Shown: piece by piece, positions 22,285 through 29,960 of the stretch
How the letters are laid out: each line of letters begins with the position of its first letter
How positions within the stretch are numbered: the first letter of the stretch is position 1
Source: Streptomyces naganishii JCM 4654
GTDB taxonomy: Bacteria; Actinomycetota; Actinomycetes; Streptomycetales; Streptomycetaceae
Assembly (NCBI RefSeq): GCF_014650575.1
Contig: NZ_BMVF01000035.1
Span: 1 to 36,224, forward strand
DNA: 36,224 bases
Direction: 5' to 3'
The notes under the pieces: generated by a model
Told to the model about the DNA's origin: nothing
Databases searched by the model: none
What the model saw: the letters and a program-made list of their open reading frames with translations, nothing else
Translations under genes and position numbers: made by a program

Positions 22285-24972
22285 TCAGCGCAGGCGGCGC
22301 AGATACGGGTCGTGGGCCAGGCGCGGCACCAGGCGGACGCGGACGTCGAGCGCGGTGATGCCGGTACGGCCGGCCACGACCGGGTTGAGGTCGGCCTCCG
22401 CGAGCTGGGGGAGGTCGCAGGCCATCCGGGACAGGCGGTGCAGGAACTGCTCCAGGGCCTCCAGGTCGGCGGCCGGGGCGCCGGCGTAACCGAAGAGGAG
22501 CGGGGAGCAGCGCGGGGAGGTGATCAGCTCGCGGACGTCGCGGTCGGTCAGCGGGGCGAGCCGCCCGGCGTGGTCGGCGAGCAGTTCCGTCGCCGTCCCG
22601 CCGAGCCCGAAGACCACCAGCGGCCCGAACACCTCGTCCTGCACGACGCCCGCGAACAGCTCGGTGCCGCGCTCGGCCAGCGGCTGCACCACCACACCGG
22701 TCATCCGGTCGCCGAACCGGGTCACCAGGTCCCGGTGGGCGGCCCGCACCTGGGAGGCGTTCTGCAGATCCAGGTGCAGGGCGTGCTGCTCGCTCTTGTG
22801 CACCAGGCCCGGCCAGTACGCCTTCATCACCACGCGCCCGTCGGGCCCGGCCAGCCGCCGCGCCGCCGCGACCGCCTCGTCCTCGTCCCGCGCCCAGGCC
22901 CACGGCGACTGCGGAAGGCCGTAGCAGCCGAGGAGTTCGGCGGTGGTCTCCGGGTCGAGCCAGGCGCCCTCGGGGTGCCCGGCCAGGAACGAGGCGACGA
23001 CCGTCCGCGCCCGCGCGCTGTCCACGTCGGTCAGCTCCGCGACGGATCCCGGCAGTTCGGCCAGCCAGCGGGCGCGGGCGGCCGCGTGCGCCAGGGCACG
23101 CGCGGCGTCCTCCGCGTCCGCGTAGGCGGGCAGCCGGCCCCCGCCCTCGACGGCCGGCAGTTCCACCCGGGCCGCCTGCGCGGGCAGGACCGCGACCACG
23201 GGCCGCGGTGCGGCCTGCCGGCCCTCGGTGAGCGCCCGGACCAGATCCTCCCCGGTCGCCGTGGCGACCGCCGTGGGCACGAGGACCACCAGCACCGCGT
23301 CGACCGCCCCGTGCCGGGCCAGCCGGTCCACGCAGGCCCGCAGCGCCTCCTCGCCGACGGCGGCGCTGGTGTCCACCGGGTTGACGGCGCGGGCGCCCTC
23401 GGGCAGCGACTGGAGCAGTTCGTCGACCAGCTGGGCGGGCAGCGGCGGCACCACGAGCCCGGCGTCCGCGCACGCGTCGGCGGCCAGTACGCCCGCCCCG
23501 CCCGCGTTGGTGACCACCGCGACCCGCGTCCCGGCGGGCAGCGGCTGGGAGTGCAACAGGGCGGCCGCGTCGAGGAGTTCGCCGATCGTGCGGGTGGCCG
23601 TGACACCGGCCTGGGCGAACAGCGCCTGCCGGGTCATCGTGCGGGTGGCGGCCGCCGCCGTGTGCGAGGCCGCGGCCCGGCGCCCGGCCTCCGAGCGCCC
23701 CGCGTCGACGGTGAGCACCGGCATCGTACGGGCCACCCGGCGGGCCGTGCGGGAGAAGGCGCGCGGGTTGCCGAAGGACTCCAGGTGCAGCAGCGCCAGG
23801 TCGGTGCGCCCGTCGCCCTCCCACCACTGGAGCAGGTCGTTGCCGCTGACGTCGTACTTGTCGCCCAGCGAGACGAAGGTCGACACGCCGATGCCGAGCC
23901 GGGCCAGGCCGTCGAGCAGCGCGATGCCGACCCCACCGGACTGCACGGCGACCCCGGCCGTGCCGGGCCCCGGATGGCGGGCGGCGAAGGTGGCGTCGAG
24001 GCGGACGCCGTCCTCGGTGTTGGCCAGGCCCAGGCAGTTCGGCCCGGCGAGCCGCATCCCGTACCGGCGGCACGCGGCCAGCGCAGCGGCCGCCTGACCG
24101 GCGTCCAGGCCGGCCGAGACGACGAGCAGCGCGCCCACGCCGGCCCGCCCGCACTCCTCGGCCACCTCCGGCACGGCCGCGGCGGGCACCGCGACGACCG
24201 CCAGGTCGGGCACCCTCGGCAGCGCGGCCACGGACGGGAACGCGCGCACCCCGGCCACCGACCCGGCCTGCGGGTGCACGGCGAAGAGGCGGCCGGTGAA
24301 GGACCCGGTGCGGATGTTGCGCAGGATCGCGCGGCCCACCGAGCCGGGTCTGCGGCCGGCCCCGATCACGGCGACGCACCGCGGGCGCAGCAGCGGCCGC
24401 AGGCTGACCGCGCCGGCCAGCCGGCCGCGGGCGTCCACCGCGCGCAGGTAGTCCTCGTCCTCGGTGAGCTGCACCACGCAGTGCACCTCGGGCCCGTCGT
24501 AGCGGCGGGTGACGCGCAGGCCGAGGTCGTGGAAGACCTTCAGCACCTCGTGGTTCTCGGCCAGGGCGTCGGCGGTGAACGCGCTGATGCCCGCGTCCCG
24601 GGCGGCGTCCGCGAGGTGTTCGAGCAGCAGGGTGGCCACACCCCGGTGGTGCCAGTCGTCGGCGACGGCGAGGGCCACGTCGGCGGTGGGGCCGTGCGGG
24701 TCGCACTCGTACTCGGCCAGGCCCACCAGGCGTCCGTCGTGCTCGGCGACCAGGGCGCGGTAGCCGGGCCTGGGCGGCCCGGCCACCCGGTCGGCGCCCT
24801 GCCGGGCGGAGGTGCGGCTGACGGAGAAGAACCGCAGCCTGAGGTTGTCGTCGGACATCCGCTCGTACAGGCGCAGCACCTGGTCGTGGTCGTCCGGGCC
24901 CGCCCGCCGGATCCGTACGGTGGTGCCGTCGGTCAGCAGTGCGTGCACCGGCGGCCGCTCGGTGTCGGTCAT
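22285..24972 (-). CDS. GNAT acetyltransferase / ADP-forming acyl-CoA synthetase fusion
   Basis: The protein has 895 residues. A GNAT domain covers about 15-170 (RIRRAGPDDHDQVLRLYERM, acetyl-CoA loop near DDWHHRGVATLLLEHL). A CoA-binding Rossmann domain covers about 190-285 (VAVIGAGRRPGSVGRAILRN), then a succinyl-CoA-ligase-like domain (about 310-620, LAGPNCLGL, and SHTAAAAT around the expected phospho-histidine). An ATP-grasp_5 domain covers about 660-885 (VVMKAYWPGLVHKSE, VFGLGGTATELLAD). Such fusions may combine protein or substrate acetylation with reversible ADP-forming acyl-CoA hydrolysis that yields ATP. Whether the synthetase half is active is not certain from sequence. ATG 24972 has AAGGAG 8 bases upstream. 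Frames extending further upstream are only chance openings. Candidate boxes in the divergent gap may also serve the Usp-GH65 unit. Confidence 0.92.
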   Translation of the reverse strand: MTDTERPPVHALLTDGTTVRIRRAGPDDHDQVLRLYERMSDDNLRLRFFSVSRTSARQGADRVAGPPRPGYRALVAEHDGRLVGLAEYECDPHGPTADVALAVADDWHHRGVATLLLEHLADAARDAGISAFTADALAENHEVLKVFHDLGLRVTRRYDGPEVHCVVQLTEDEDYLRAVDARGRLAGAVSLRPLLRPRCVAVIGAGRRPGSVGRAILRNIRTGSFTGRLFAVHPQAGSVAGVRAFPSVAALPRVPDLAVVAVPAAAVPEVAEECGRAGVGALLVVSAGLDAGQAAAALAACRRYGMRLAGPNCLGLANTEDGVRLDATFAARHPGPGTAGVAVQSGGVGIALLDGLARLGIGVSTFVSLGDKYDVSGNDLLQWWEGDGRTDLALLHLESFGNPRAFSRTARRVARTMPVLTVDAGRSEAGRRAAASHTAAAATRTMTRQALFAQAGVTATRTIGELLDAAALLHSQPLPAGTRVAVVTNAGGAGVLAADACADAGLVVPPLPAQLVDELLQSLPEGARAVNPVDTSAAVGEEALRACVDRLARHGAVDAVLVVLVPTAVATATGEDLVRALTEGRQAAPRPVVAVLPAQAARVELPAVEGGGRLPAYADAEDAARALAHAAARARWLAELPGSVAELTDVDSARARTVVASFLAGHPEGAWLDPETTAELLGCYGLPQSPWAWARDEDEAVAAARRLAGPDGRVVMKAYWPGLVHKSEQHALHLDLQNASQVRAAHRDLVTRFGDRMTGVVVQPLAERGTELFAGVVQDEVFGPLVVFGLGGTATELLADHAGRLAPLTDRDVRELITSPRCSPLLFGYAGAPAADLEALEQFLHRLSRMACDLPQLAEADLNPVVAGRTGITALDVRVRLVPRLAHDPYLRRLR

Positions 24973-25037
24973 CGCGCGCTCCTTAACTGGCGAGGCCATA
25001 CCCCACCAGCCTCCGCCTGGCGCCCGGCCCCGTCCCA

Positions 25038-25071
25038 GGGCCGGACGGTCCCCCCAGGGGCCGAAGTGCCC
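25038..25071. promoter_or_regulatory. Candidate DevR/OsdR-type operator pair in a divergent promoter region
   Basis: GGGCCGGACGGTCC at 25038-25051 and GGGCCGAAGTGCCC at 25058-25071 have centres 20 bp apart. They are 65 bp from the minus-strand synthetase start and 87 bp from the plus-strand Usp start, so one site pair could control both directions. Confidence 0.55.
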
Positions 25072-25158
25072 ATGCGCGGACGCGCGGCCGGTGGGACCGT
25101 GGCAGAGCGGGAACTCTTGCCGCGCGACGTGGCAGCCCGGTGGAAGGCGGTGAGGACC

Positions 25159-26022
25159 ATGCAACTGCCCCTGGTCGTGGGCGTCGACGGATCCGACGCG
25201 AGTCTGCGGGCCGTCGACTGGGCCGTGGACGAGGCCGCCCGGCACGGGCTGCCGCTGCGGCTGGTGTACGCCTCCCTCTGGGAGCGGTACGAGGGCGCGG
25301 TCCCCAGCGGCAGCGTGGAGCGCCCCTCCGAGCAGGTCATGGCCGAGCACGTGGTGGCCTCCGCGGCCGAGCGGGCCCGGCGGCGCGGCCCGGAGGTGAA
25401 GGTGAGCACCGGCATCCTCCCCGAGGACGCGGTGTCCGCCCTGCTGAGCGAGGGCGACAACGCCACCGCGCTGATCACCGGCAGCCGGGGCCGCGGCGAG
25501 CTGAAGGGGATGCTGCTCGGCTCGGTCTCCCTGGCCGTGGCGGGCCGCGCGCACTGCCCGGTGGTCGTGGTCCGGGGCGACCAGGCGGGACTGGCCGGCA
25601 CGCACGAGCGGATCCTGCTCGGCGCCGGCGATCCCGGCACCGCCGCCGACGCCGTACGGTTCGCCTTCCGCGAGGCCGAGGCACGCGGCTGCGTCCTCGA
25701 CGTCGTACGGGCCTGGCGCGGCCCCTCGCACCTGATCCCCGGGAACGGGGAACCGGCCGGTGAACCCGAGAAGCAGGCCACCGCCGTCCTGGACGAACTC
25801 CTGCGCGAGGCCATGACCGAGCACGCGGACGTGCGGGTGCGTCCCGCGGCGGTCGAGGGGCCGGCGCACCGGGTGCTCGTCGACCGGTCGGCCGCCGCCG
25901 ACCTGGTGATCGTCGGCGCGCGCCGCAGGGTGGGCCACGTGGGCCTCCAGTTCGGCCGGACCGGCCACACGCTGCTGCACCACGCGCAGTGCCCGGTGGC
26001 CGTGGTACCCCAGCGGGTGTGA
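25159..26022 (+). CDS. Universal stress protein, tandem two-domain
   Basis: The protein has 287 residues. Domain 1 (LPLVVGVDGSDAS) has an intact ATP loop, GSRGRGE...LGS. Domain 2 has GARRRVG...FGR and ends CPVAVVPQRV, lacking the Gly-Ser. It is the closest relative of the Usp at 8679: the first strand and LWERYEGA segments are shared, and both are joined to a metabolic enzyme gene. ATG 25159 has GGTGAGGA upstream. The GH65 gene begins 6 bp after the stop, which indicates tight cotranscription. Confidence 0.9.
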   Translation: MQLPLVVGVDGSDASLRAVDWAVDEAARHGLPLRLVYASLWERYEGAVPSGSVERPSEQVMAEHVVASAAERARRRGPEVKVSTGILPEDAVSALLSEGDNATALITGSRGRGELKGMLLGSVSLAVAGRAHCPVVVVRGDQAGLAGTHERILLGAGDPGTAADAVRFAFREAEARGCVLDVVRAWRGPSHLIPGNGEPAGEPEKQATAVLDELLREAMTEHADVRVRPAAVEGPAHRVLVDRSAAADLVIVGARRRVGHVGLQFGRTGHTLLHHAQCPVAVVPQRV

Positions 26023-26028
26023 GTCCCG

Positions 26029-28428
26029 GTGGCGGGGGAGGCGACGGCGGGGACCTGGTCGTACGACGGCTACGACCCGGCGCAGGAGCGCCTGCGGGAG
26101 GCCCTGTGCGCGCTCGGCAACGGCTACCTGGGCACGCGCGGGGCCCTGCCGGAGTGCGACGCGGACGAGGTGCACTATCCGGGCACCTATGTCGCCGGGT
26201 GCTACAACCGGCTCGTCTCCCGCGTCGCCGGCCGCGAGGCCGAGAACGAGGACATGGTCAACCTCCCCAACTGGCTGCCCCTGCGCTTCCGCGTCCCGGG
26301 CGGCGCCTGGCTGACCCCGGACACCGCGCCCGTCCTCGGCCACCGCCAGGTGCTCCACCTGGACGCCGGCCTGCTGGAGCGCCGCACCCGCTACGGGCTC
26401 GGACAGGGCCGCGCGCTGACCGTGCGCCAGCAGCGCGTCGTGCACATGGCCGACCCCCATCTGGCCGCCCTGCGCACCGAGTTCACCGCCGAGGGCATCA
26501 CCGCCGGCCTCGAACTCGAGGTCGAGGCGTCGATCGACGGCGGCGTGACCAATGCGGGCGTGGCCCGCTACCGCGACCTGGACGGCCGCCACCTCACCCA
26601 CGTCCACACCGGCACCGGCTCCGGCAACGGCACGGTGTGGCTGCGCTGCCGTACCCGCACCTCCGACATCCGGATCGGCACCGCCACCCGCCTGGCCGGC
26701 GACGCGGCGGCCGGGCCGGTCGCCGTACGGCACGGGCACGGGCGCGTGACGCAGGAACTGCGGCTCACGCTCGCGCCGGGGCGCACCGCGACCGTCGACA
26801 AGACCGCCGCGCTGCACACCTCCCGTGACCCCGCCATCAGCGACCCGCTGCGCGCCGCGACCGACCGCGTGACGGCGGCGCCCGGCTTCGAGGAACTGCT
26901 GGAGACCCACCTGACCGCCTGGGACCAGCTGTGGCGGCGGGCCGACATCGACGTGCCCGGCGAACCCGGACGCATCCTGCGCCTGCACCTCTTCCACGTG
27001 CTGCAGACCCTCTCCCCGCACACCGCGGACCTGGACGTCGGGGTGCCCGCGCGCGGGCTGCACGGCGAGGCGTACCGGGGGCACGTCTTCTGGGACGAGC
27101 TGTTCGTCCTGCCGTATCTGAACCTGCACTTCCCGGAGGTCTCCCGGGCCCTGCTGCGCTACCGCCACCGCCGTCTGGAGCGGGCCCGCGCGGCGGCCCG
27201 GGCGGCCGGCCGGCGCGGGGCGATGTACCCCTGGCAGAGCGGCAGCGACGGACGGGAGGAGTCCCAGCGGCTGCACCTCAACCCGCACTCCGGGCGCTGG
27301 CTGCCCGACCACTCCCGCCTCCAGCGGCACGTCGGCTCGGCCGTCGCGTACAACGTGTGGCAGTACTGCCAGGCGAGCGGGGACGCCGAGTTCCTGCACA
27401 CCAAGGGCGCCGAGATGCTGCTGGAGATCGCCCGCTTCTGGGCCGACTCGGCCACCTGGGACGAGAGCCTGGGCCGGCACCGCATCCTCGGCGTGATGGG
27501 CCCCGACGAGTACCACGACGCCTACCCGGACTCCGGCCGGCCGGGCCTCGACGACAACGCCTACACCAACGTCACCGCCGCCTGGGTGCTCACCCGCGCC
27601 CTGGAGACCGTGCGCACCCTGCCCGAGCCGCGCCGGCGCGAACTCGCCGAGCGCACCGGCCTGGACGGCGGTGAGCTCGAACAGTGGGAGGACGTCTCGC
27701 GCACGCTGTACGTGCCCTTCCACGACGGCGTGATCAGCCAGTTCGAGGGCTACGGCGACCTCGCCGAGCTCGACTGGGCCGCCTACCGCCGGCGCTACGA
27801 CGACATCCGCCGCCTGGACCGGATCCTGGAGGCCGAGGGCGACACGGTCAACCGGTACAAGGCGTCCAAGCAGGCCGACGTGCTGATGCTCGGCTACCTC
27901 TTCGCCCCCGCCGAACTGGCCTCCCTCTTCTCCCGGCTGGGCCACCGCCTCGACGACGACATCTGGCGCCGCACGGTCGACCACTACCTGGACCGCACCA
28001 GCCACGGCTCCACCCTCAGCGGCCTGGTCCACGGCTGGGTCCTGGCCCGCGCCCGCCGCGCCGAGACGTGGACCTTCGTCCAGGAGGCCCTGCGCGGCGA
28101 CATCGCCGACGTCCAGGGCGGCACCACCGGCGAGGGCATCCACCTCGGCGCCATGGCGGGCACCCTCGACCTCGTCCAGCGCGGGCTGACGGGCCTGGAG
28201 ACCCGCGAGGGCGCCCTGTGGCTCGACCCCGTGCCGCTGCCCGAGCTGTCCTCCTACGGCTTCGCGATCCGCTACCGCGGCCACTGGGGCGTGCGGCTGC
28301 GGATGCGGCACGGCCACATGGAGATCGCGGTACCGCAGTCCGACCGCTCACCGATCGACGTACGCCTGCCCGGCCGCGCGGTCTGCGTCCCGCCCGGCCG
28401 CACCTGCCGGCTGCTGCTGCCCGACTGA
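26029..28428 (+). CDS. Glycoside hydrolase family 65 protein (disaccharide phosphorylase-like)
   Basis: The protein has 799 residues, the full family length. The N-terminal beta-sandwich (about 10-270) contains ALGNGYLGTRGALPE and VHYPGTYVAGCYNRL. The (alpha/alpha)6 catalytic barrel (about 310-700) has GHVFWDELFVLPYL, YPWQSGSDGREE and VMGPDEYHD, where Glu494 is the predicted general acid. KASKQADVLML and the TSHGSTLSGLVH region are where phosphate is bound in phosphorylases. Likely substrates are trehalose, maltose or kojibiose, and specificity is not readable. Mycobacterial Rv2006, in the DosR regulon, joins a GH65 domain to a HAD phosphatase/mutase; here no HAD domain is fused or adjacent. 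The GTG start lies 6 bp after the Usp stop, and a second Usp follows. Confidence 0.92.
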   Translation: MAGEATAGTWSYDGYDPAQERLREALCALGNGYLGTRGALPECDADEVHYPGTYVAGCYNRLVSRVAGREAENEDMVNLPNWLPLRFRVPGGAWLTPDTAPVLGHRQVLHLDAGLLERRTRYGLGQGRALTVRQQRVVHMADPHLAALRTEFTAEGITAGLELEVEASIDGGVTNAGVARYRDLDGRHLTHVHTGTGSGNGTVWLRCRTRTSDIRIGTATRLAGDAAAGPVAVRHGHGRVTQELRLTLAPGRTATVDKTAALHTSRDPAISDPLRAATDRVTAAPGFEELLETHLTAWDQLWRRADIDVPGEPGRILRLHLFHVLQTLSPHTADLDVGVPARGLHGEAYRGHVFWDELFVLPYLNLHFPEVSRALLRYRHRRLERARAAARAAGRRGAMYPWQSGSDGREESQRLHLNPHSGRWLPDHSRLQRHVGSAVAYNVWQYCQASGDAEFLHTKGAEMLLEIARFWADSATWDESLGRHRILGVMGPDEYHDAYPDSGRPGLDDNAYTNVTAAWVLTRALETVRTLPEPRRRELAERTGLDGGELEQWEDVSRTLYVPFHDGVISQFEGYGDLAELDWAAYRRRYDDIRRLDRILEAEGDTVNRYKASKQADVLMLGYLFAPAELASLFSRLGHRLDDDIWRRTVDHYLDRTSHGSTLSGLVHGWVLARARRAETWTFVQEALRGDIADVQGGTTGEGIHLGAMAGTLDLVQRGLTGLETREGALWLDPVPLPELSSYGFAIRYRGHWGVRLRMRHGHMEIAVPQSDRSPIDVRLPGRAVCVPPGRTCRLLLPD

Positions 28429-28456
28429 GCCGCCGGCGCCGCCGCCCGCCGGTGAT

Positions 28457-28470
28457 GGGCCGGTCGGCCC
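28457..28470 (+). promoter_or_regulatory. Candidate DevR/OsdR-type box before the third-operon Usp
   Basis: GGGCCGGTCGGCCC is a perfect inverted repeat, ending 80 bp before ATG 28551. It suggests an additional promoter between GH65 and the following Usp despite the short 122-bp gap. No second copy at 20-22 bp is seen. Confidence 0.55.
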
Positions 28471-28513
28471 CGGTACGTGCCCGGGGGGCCCTGCCCGCGG
28501 CGGGCCGGGCGAG

Positions 28514-28537
28514 TGACCCTTGGCAGTGTGAGGGTCA
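28514..28537 (+). promoter_or_regulatory. Inverted repeat overlapping the ribosome site of the Usp at 28551
   Basis: TGACCCT (28514-28520) and AGGGTCA (28531-28537) form 7-bp arms around a 10-base spacer. The right arm runs into the AGGAGGT ribosome site. It could be an operator near the transcription start or a leader hairpin that partly hides the ribosome site. Confidence 0.3.
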
Positions 28538-28550
28538 GGAGGTGAACGTC

Positions 28551-29495
28551 ATGCTTCCCCCCGTAGTCGCCGGGATCGACGGCTCCGTCGAGGGCCTGGC
28601 GGCCGCCGAGTGGGCGGCCCGCGAGGCCGTACGCCGTGAGCGGGCGCTGGCGCTGGTGCACGTCCTGGACTGGCACCCCCGCCAGGAGACCGGCGCCACC
28701 GCCAACGCGGCCCAGCGCCACCAGGCGGGACGCGTGCTGCGCCGCGCCGCCCGGCGGGCCCGCGCCGTCTGCCCGGAACTGGCACCGTACGAGGACCAGG
28801 TCGAGGGGCCGCCCATGGAGGCGCTGCTGAAGGCCGCGGCGGAGGCCGAGCTGCTCGTGCTCGGCTCGCACGGCACGGGCGGCACGACCGGCTCCCTCGT
28901 GGGCTCGGTCGCGCTGGGCGTGGTCACCAGGTCCGTACGCCCCGTGGTGCTGGTGCGGGCGGACGAGGGGGGCGTGGAGGAGCCCGCGGCGGCGCACGAG
29001 AACCCGGCGGCGGACGCGTCCGCGGTCGCGCACGAGTCCGCGGCCGGCGTCGGTGCGGGCGACGCGTCACGGGACGTGCTGCTCGGTGTCGACGCCGACG
29101 CCGTGTGCGAGGAGGTCGTCCGGTTCGCGTTCGAGGCGGCCCGGACGCGCGGCGTACGGCTGCGCGTGCTGTCCGCCTGGCACCCGCCCACCCCGCTCAC
29201 GCTCGGCCCCGCCGCGGCCGCCGCGCTCGACGACCCGTGGCGGGCCGAGGACCGGCTGGGCGCCGTGGACGCCGTGCTGCGGCCGTGGCACGAGCGGTAC
29301 CCGGACGTACGGGTCCTGGTGACCGCCGTGCACGACCGGCCCGCGCCGGCCCTGCTCGGGGCGGCCCGCGGAGCCGGGCTCCTGGTCGTCGGGCACCGCC
29401 TCACCGAACGCTCCGGCCCCCCGTGCACCGGCCCGGTCACCCACGCCGTGATCCACCACGCCACCTGCCCGGTGGCCGTCGTGCCCCACTTCTGA
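28551..29495 (+). CDS. Universal stress protein, tandem two-domain
   Basis: The protein has 314 residues. Domain 1 (VVAGIDGSVEG) has an intact loop, GSHGTGG...VGS. A long Ala/Glu-rich linker (about 145-170, EEPAAAHENPAADAS) separates it from domain 2 (DVLLGVDADAV, ending CPVAVVPHF), whose loop is degenerate (GHRLTER...TGP). ATG 28551 has AGGAGGT 8 bases upstream; a GTG 9 bases earlier overlaps this site. The small SHOCT membrane peptide begins 50 bp after the stop and may be cotranscribed. Confidence 0.9.
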   Translation: MLPPVVAGIDGSVEGLAAAEWAAREAVRRERALALVHVLDWHPRQETGATANAAQRHQAGRVLRRAARRARAVCPELAPYEDQVEGPPMEALLKAAAEAELLVLGSHGTGGTTGSLVGSVALGVVTRSVRPVVLVRADEGGVEEPAAAHENPAADASAVAHESAAGVGAGDASRDVLLGVDADAVCEEVVRFAFEAARTRGVRLRVLSAWHPPTPLTLGPAAAAALDDPWRAEDRLGAVDAVLRPWHERYPDVRVLVTAVHDRPAPALLGAARGAGLLVVGHRLTERSGPPCTGPVTHAVIHHATCPVAVVPHF

Positions 29496-29545
29496 CACCG
29501 ACGGCTGCGACGGCACCGACGACGTACCGAAGGGAGCGGATCCCG

Positions 29546-29833
29546 ATGATGTACTACCCGCACGGCATGAACGGCTGGGGCTGGTTCGCCATGTCCCTCG
29601 GCACGGTCCTGTTCTGGGCCCTGCTGATCGCCGCCGGCGTGCTCCTCTTCCGCGCGCTCGACCGCGGCCCCGGGCGCACGCCGCGCACCGCCGCGCCCGG
29701 CCGGCCCGCACCCGAGCAGCTCCTCGCCGAGCGGTTCGCCCGCGGGGAGATCGACGAGGACGAGTACCGGCGCCGGCTGGAGGTCCTGCGCCGGGACGGC
29801 GCGGAACACACCGGGCCCATGCGCACGCCCTGA
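29546..29833 (+). CDS. Small SHOCT-domain membrane protein
   Basis: The protein has 95 residues. An aromatic/His start (MMYYPHGMNGWGWF) leads into one transmembrane segment (about 15-37, LGTVLFWALLIAAGVLLF). A Pro/Arg-rich linker and a SHOCT motif follow (about 53-80: EQLLAERFARGEIDEDEYRRRLEVL). SHOCT is a short helical module found at the ends of many bacterial membrane proteins, thought to aid oligomerisation. Two ATG codons open the frame and either may be used; GGGAG lies upstream. The gene is followed by the operator region of the sulfur module. Confidence 0.85.
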   Translation: MMYYPHGMNGWGWFAMSLGTVLFWALLIAAGVLLFRALDRGPGRTPRTAAPGRPAPEQLLAERFARGEIDEDEYRRRLEVLRRDGAEHTGPMRTP

Positions 29834-29856
29834 CACGGAGAGGCCGGACACGGGGC

Positions 29857-29936
29857 TACCCCGGGGGGGGTTCAAGAATACCCCCCGGGGTACCCGTGTT
29901 AGGGTCGCTGGGTAGCTTGTATACCCCTGGGGGTAT
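29857..29936 (+). promoter_or_regulatory. CsoR/CstR-type operator cluster before the persulfide dioxygenase gene
   Basis: TACCCCCCGGGGTA at 29879-29892 and ATACCCCTGGGGGTAT at 29921-29936 are perfect or near-perfect palindromes of the TACCCC-N2-GGGGTA type used by CsoR-family repressors. A third, imperfect copy (TACCCC followed by a G-run) begins at 29857. The second copy lies 24 bp before GTG 29961 and probably overlaps the promoter. The same motif occurs before the repressor gene at 31793. Confidence 0.85.
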
Positions 29937-29960
29937 TTTTCTCCGTGAAGGGAGCATCCC

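Noticed and set aside
18269..22489. A 1406-codon plus-strand open frame across adhE
   Set aside because: Its translation is low-complexity Gly/Arg/Val-rich, without domains, and lies antisense to well-supported adhE and neighbouring genes.
22285..28317. A 2010-codon minus-strand open frame spanning the Usp and GH65 genes
   Set aside because: Only the part from 24972 has family domains and a ribosome site. The upstream part is the antisense of real plus-strand genes, kept open by high GC content.
29857..29936. Copper-responsive CsoR regulation of the rhodanese genes
   Set aside because: The operator type would allow it, but the repressor lacks the copper-ligand histidine and no copper ATPase or chaperone is nearby. 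A persulfide sensor fits better.
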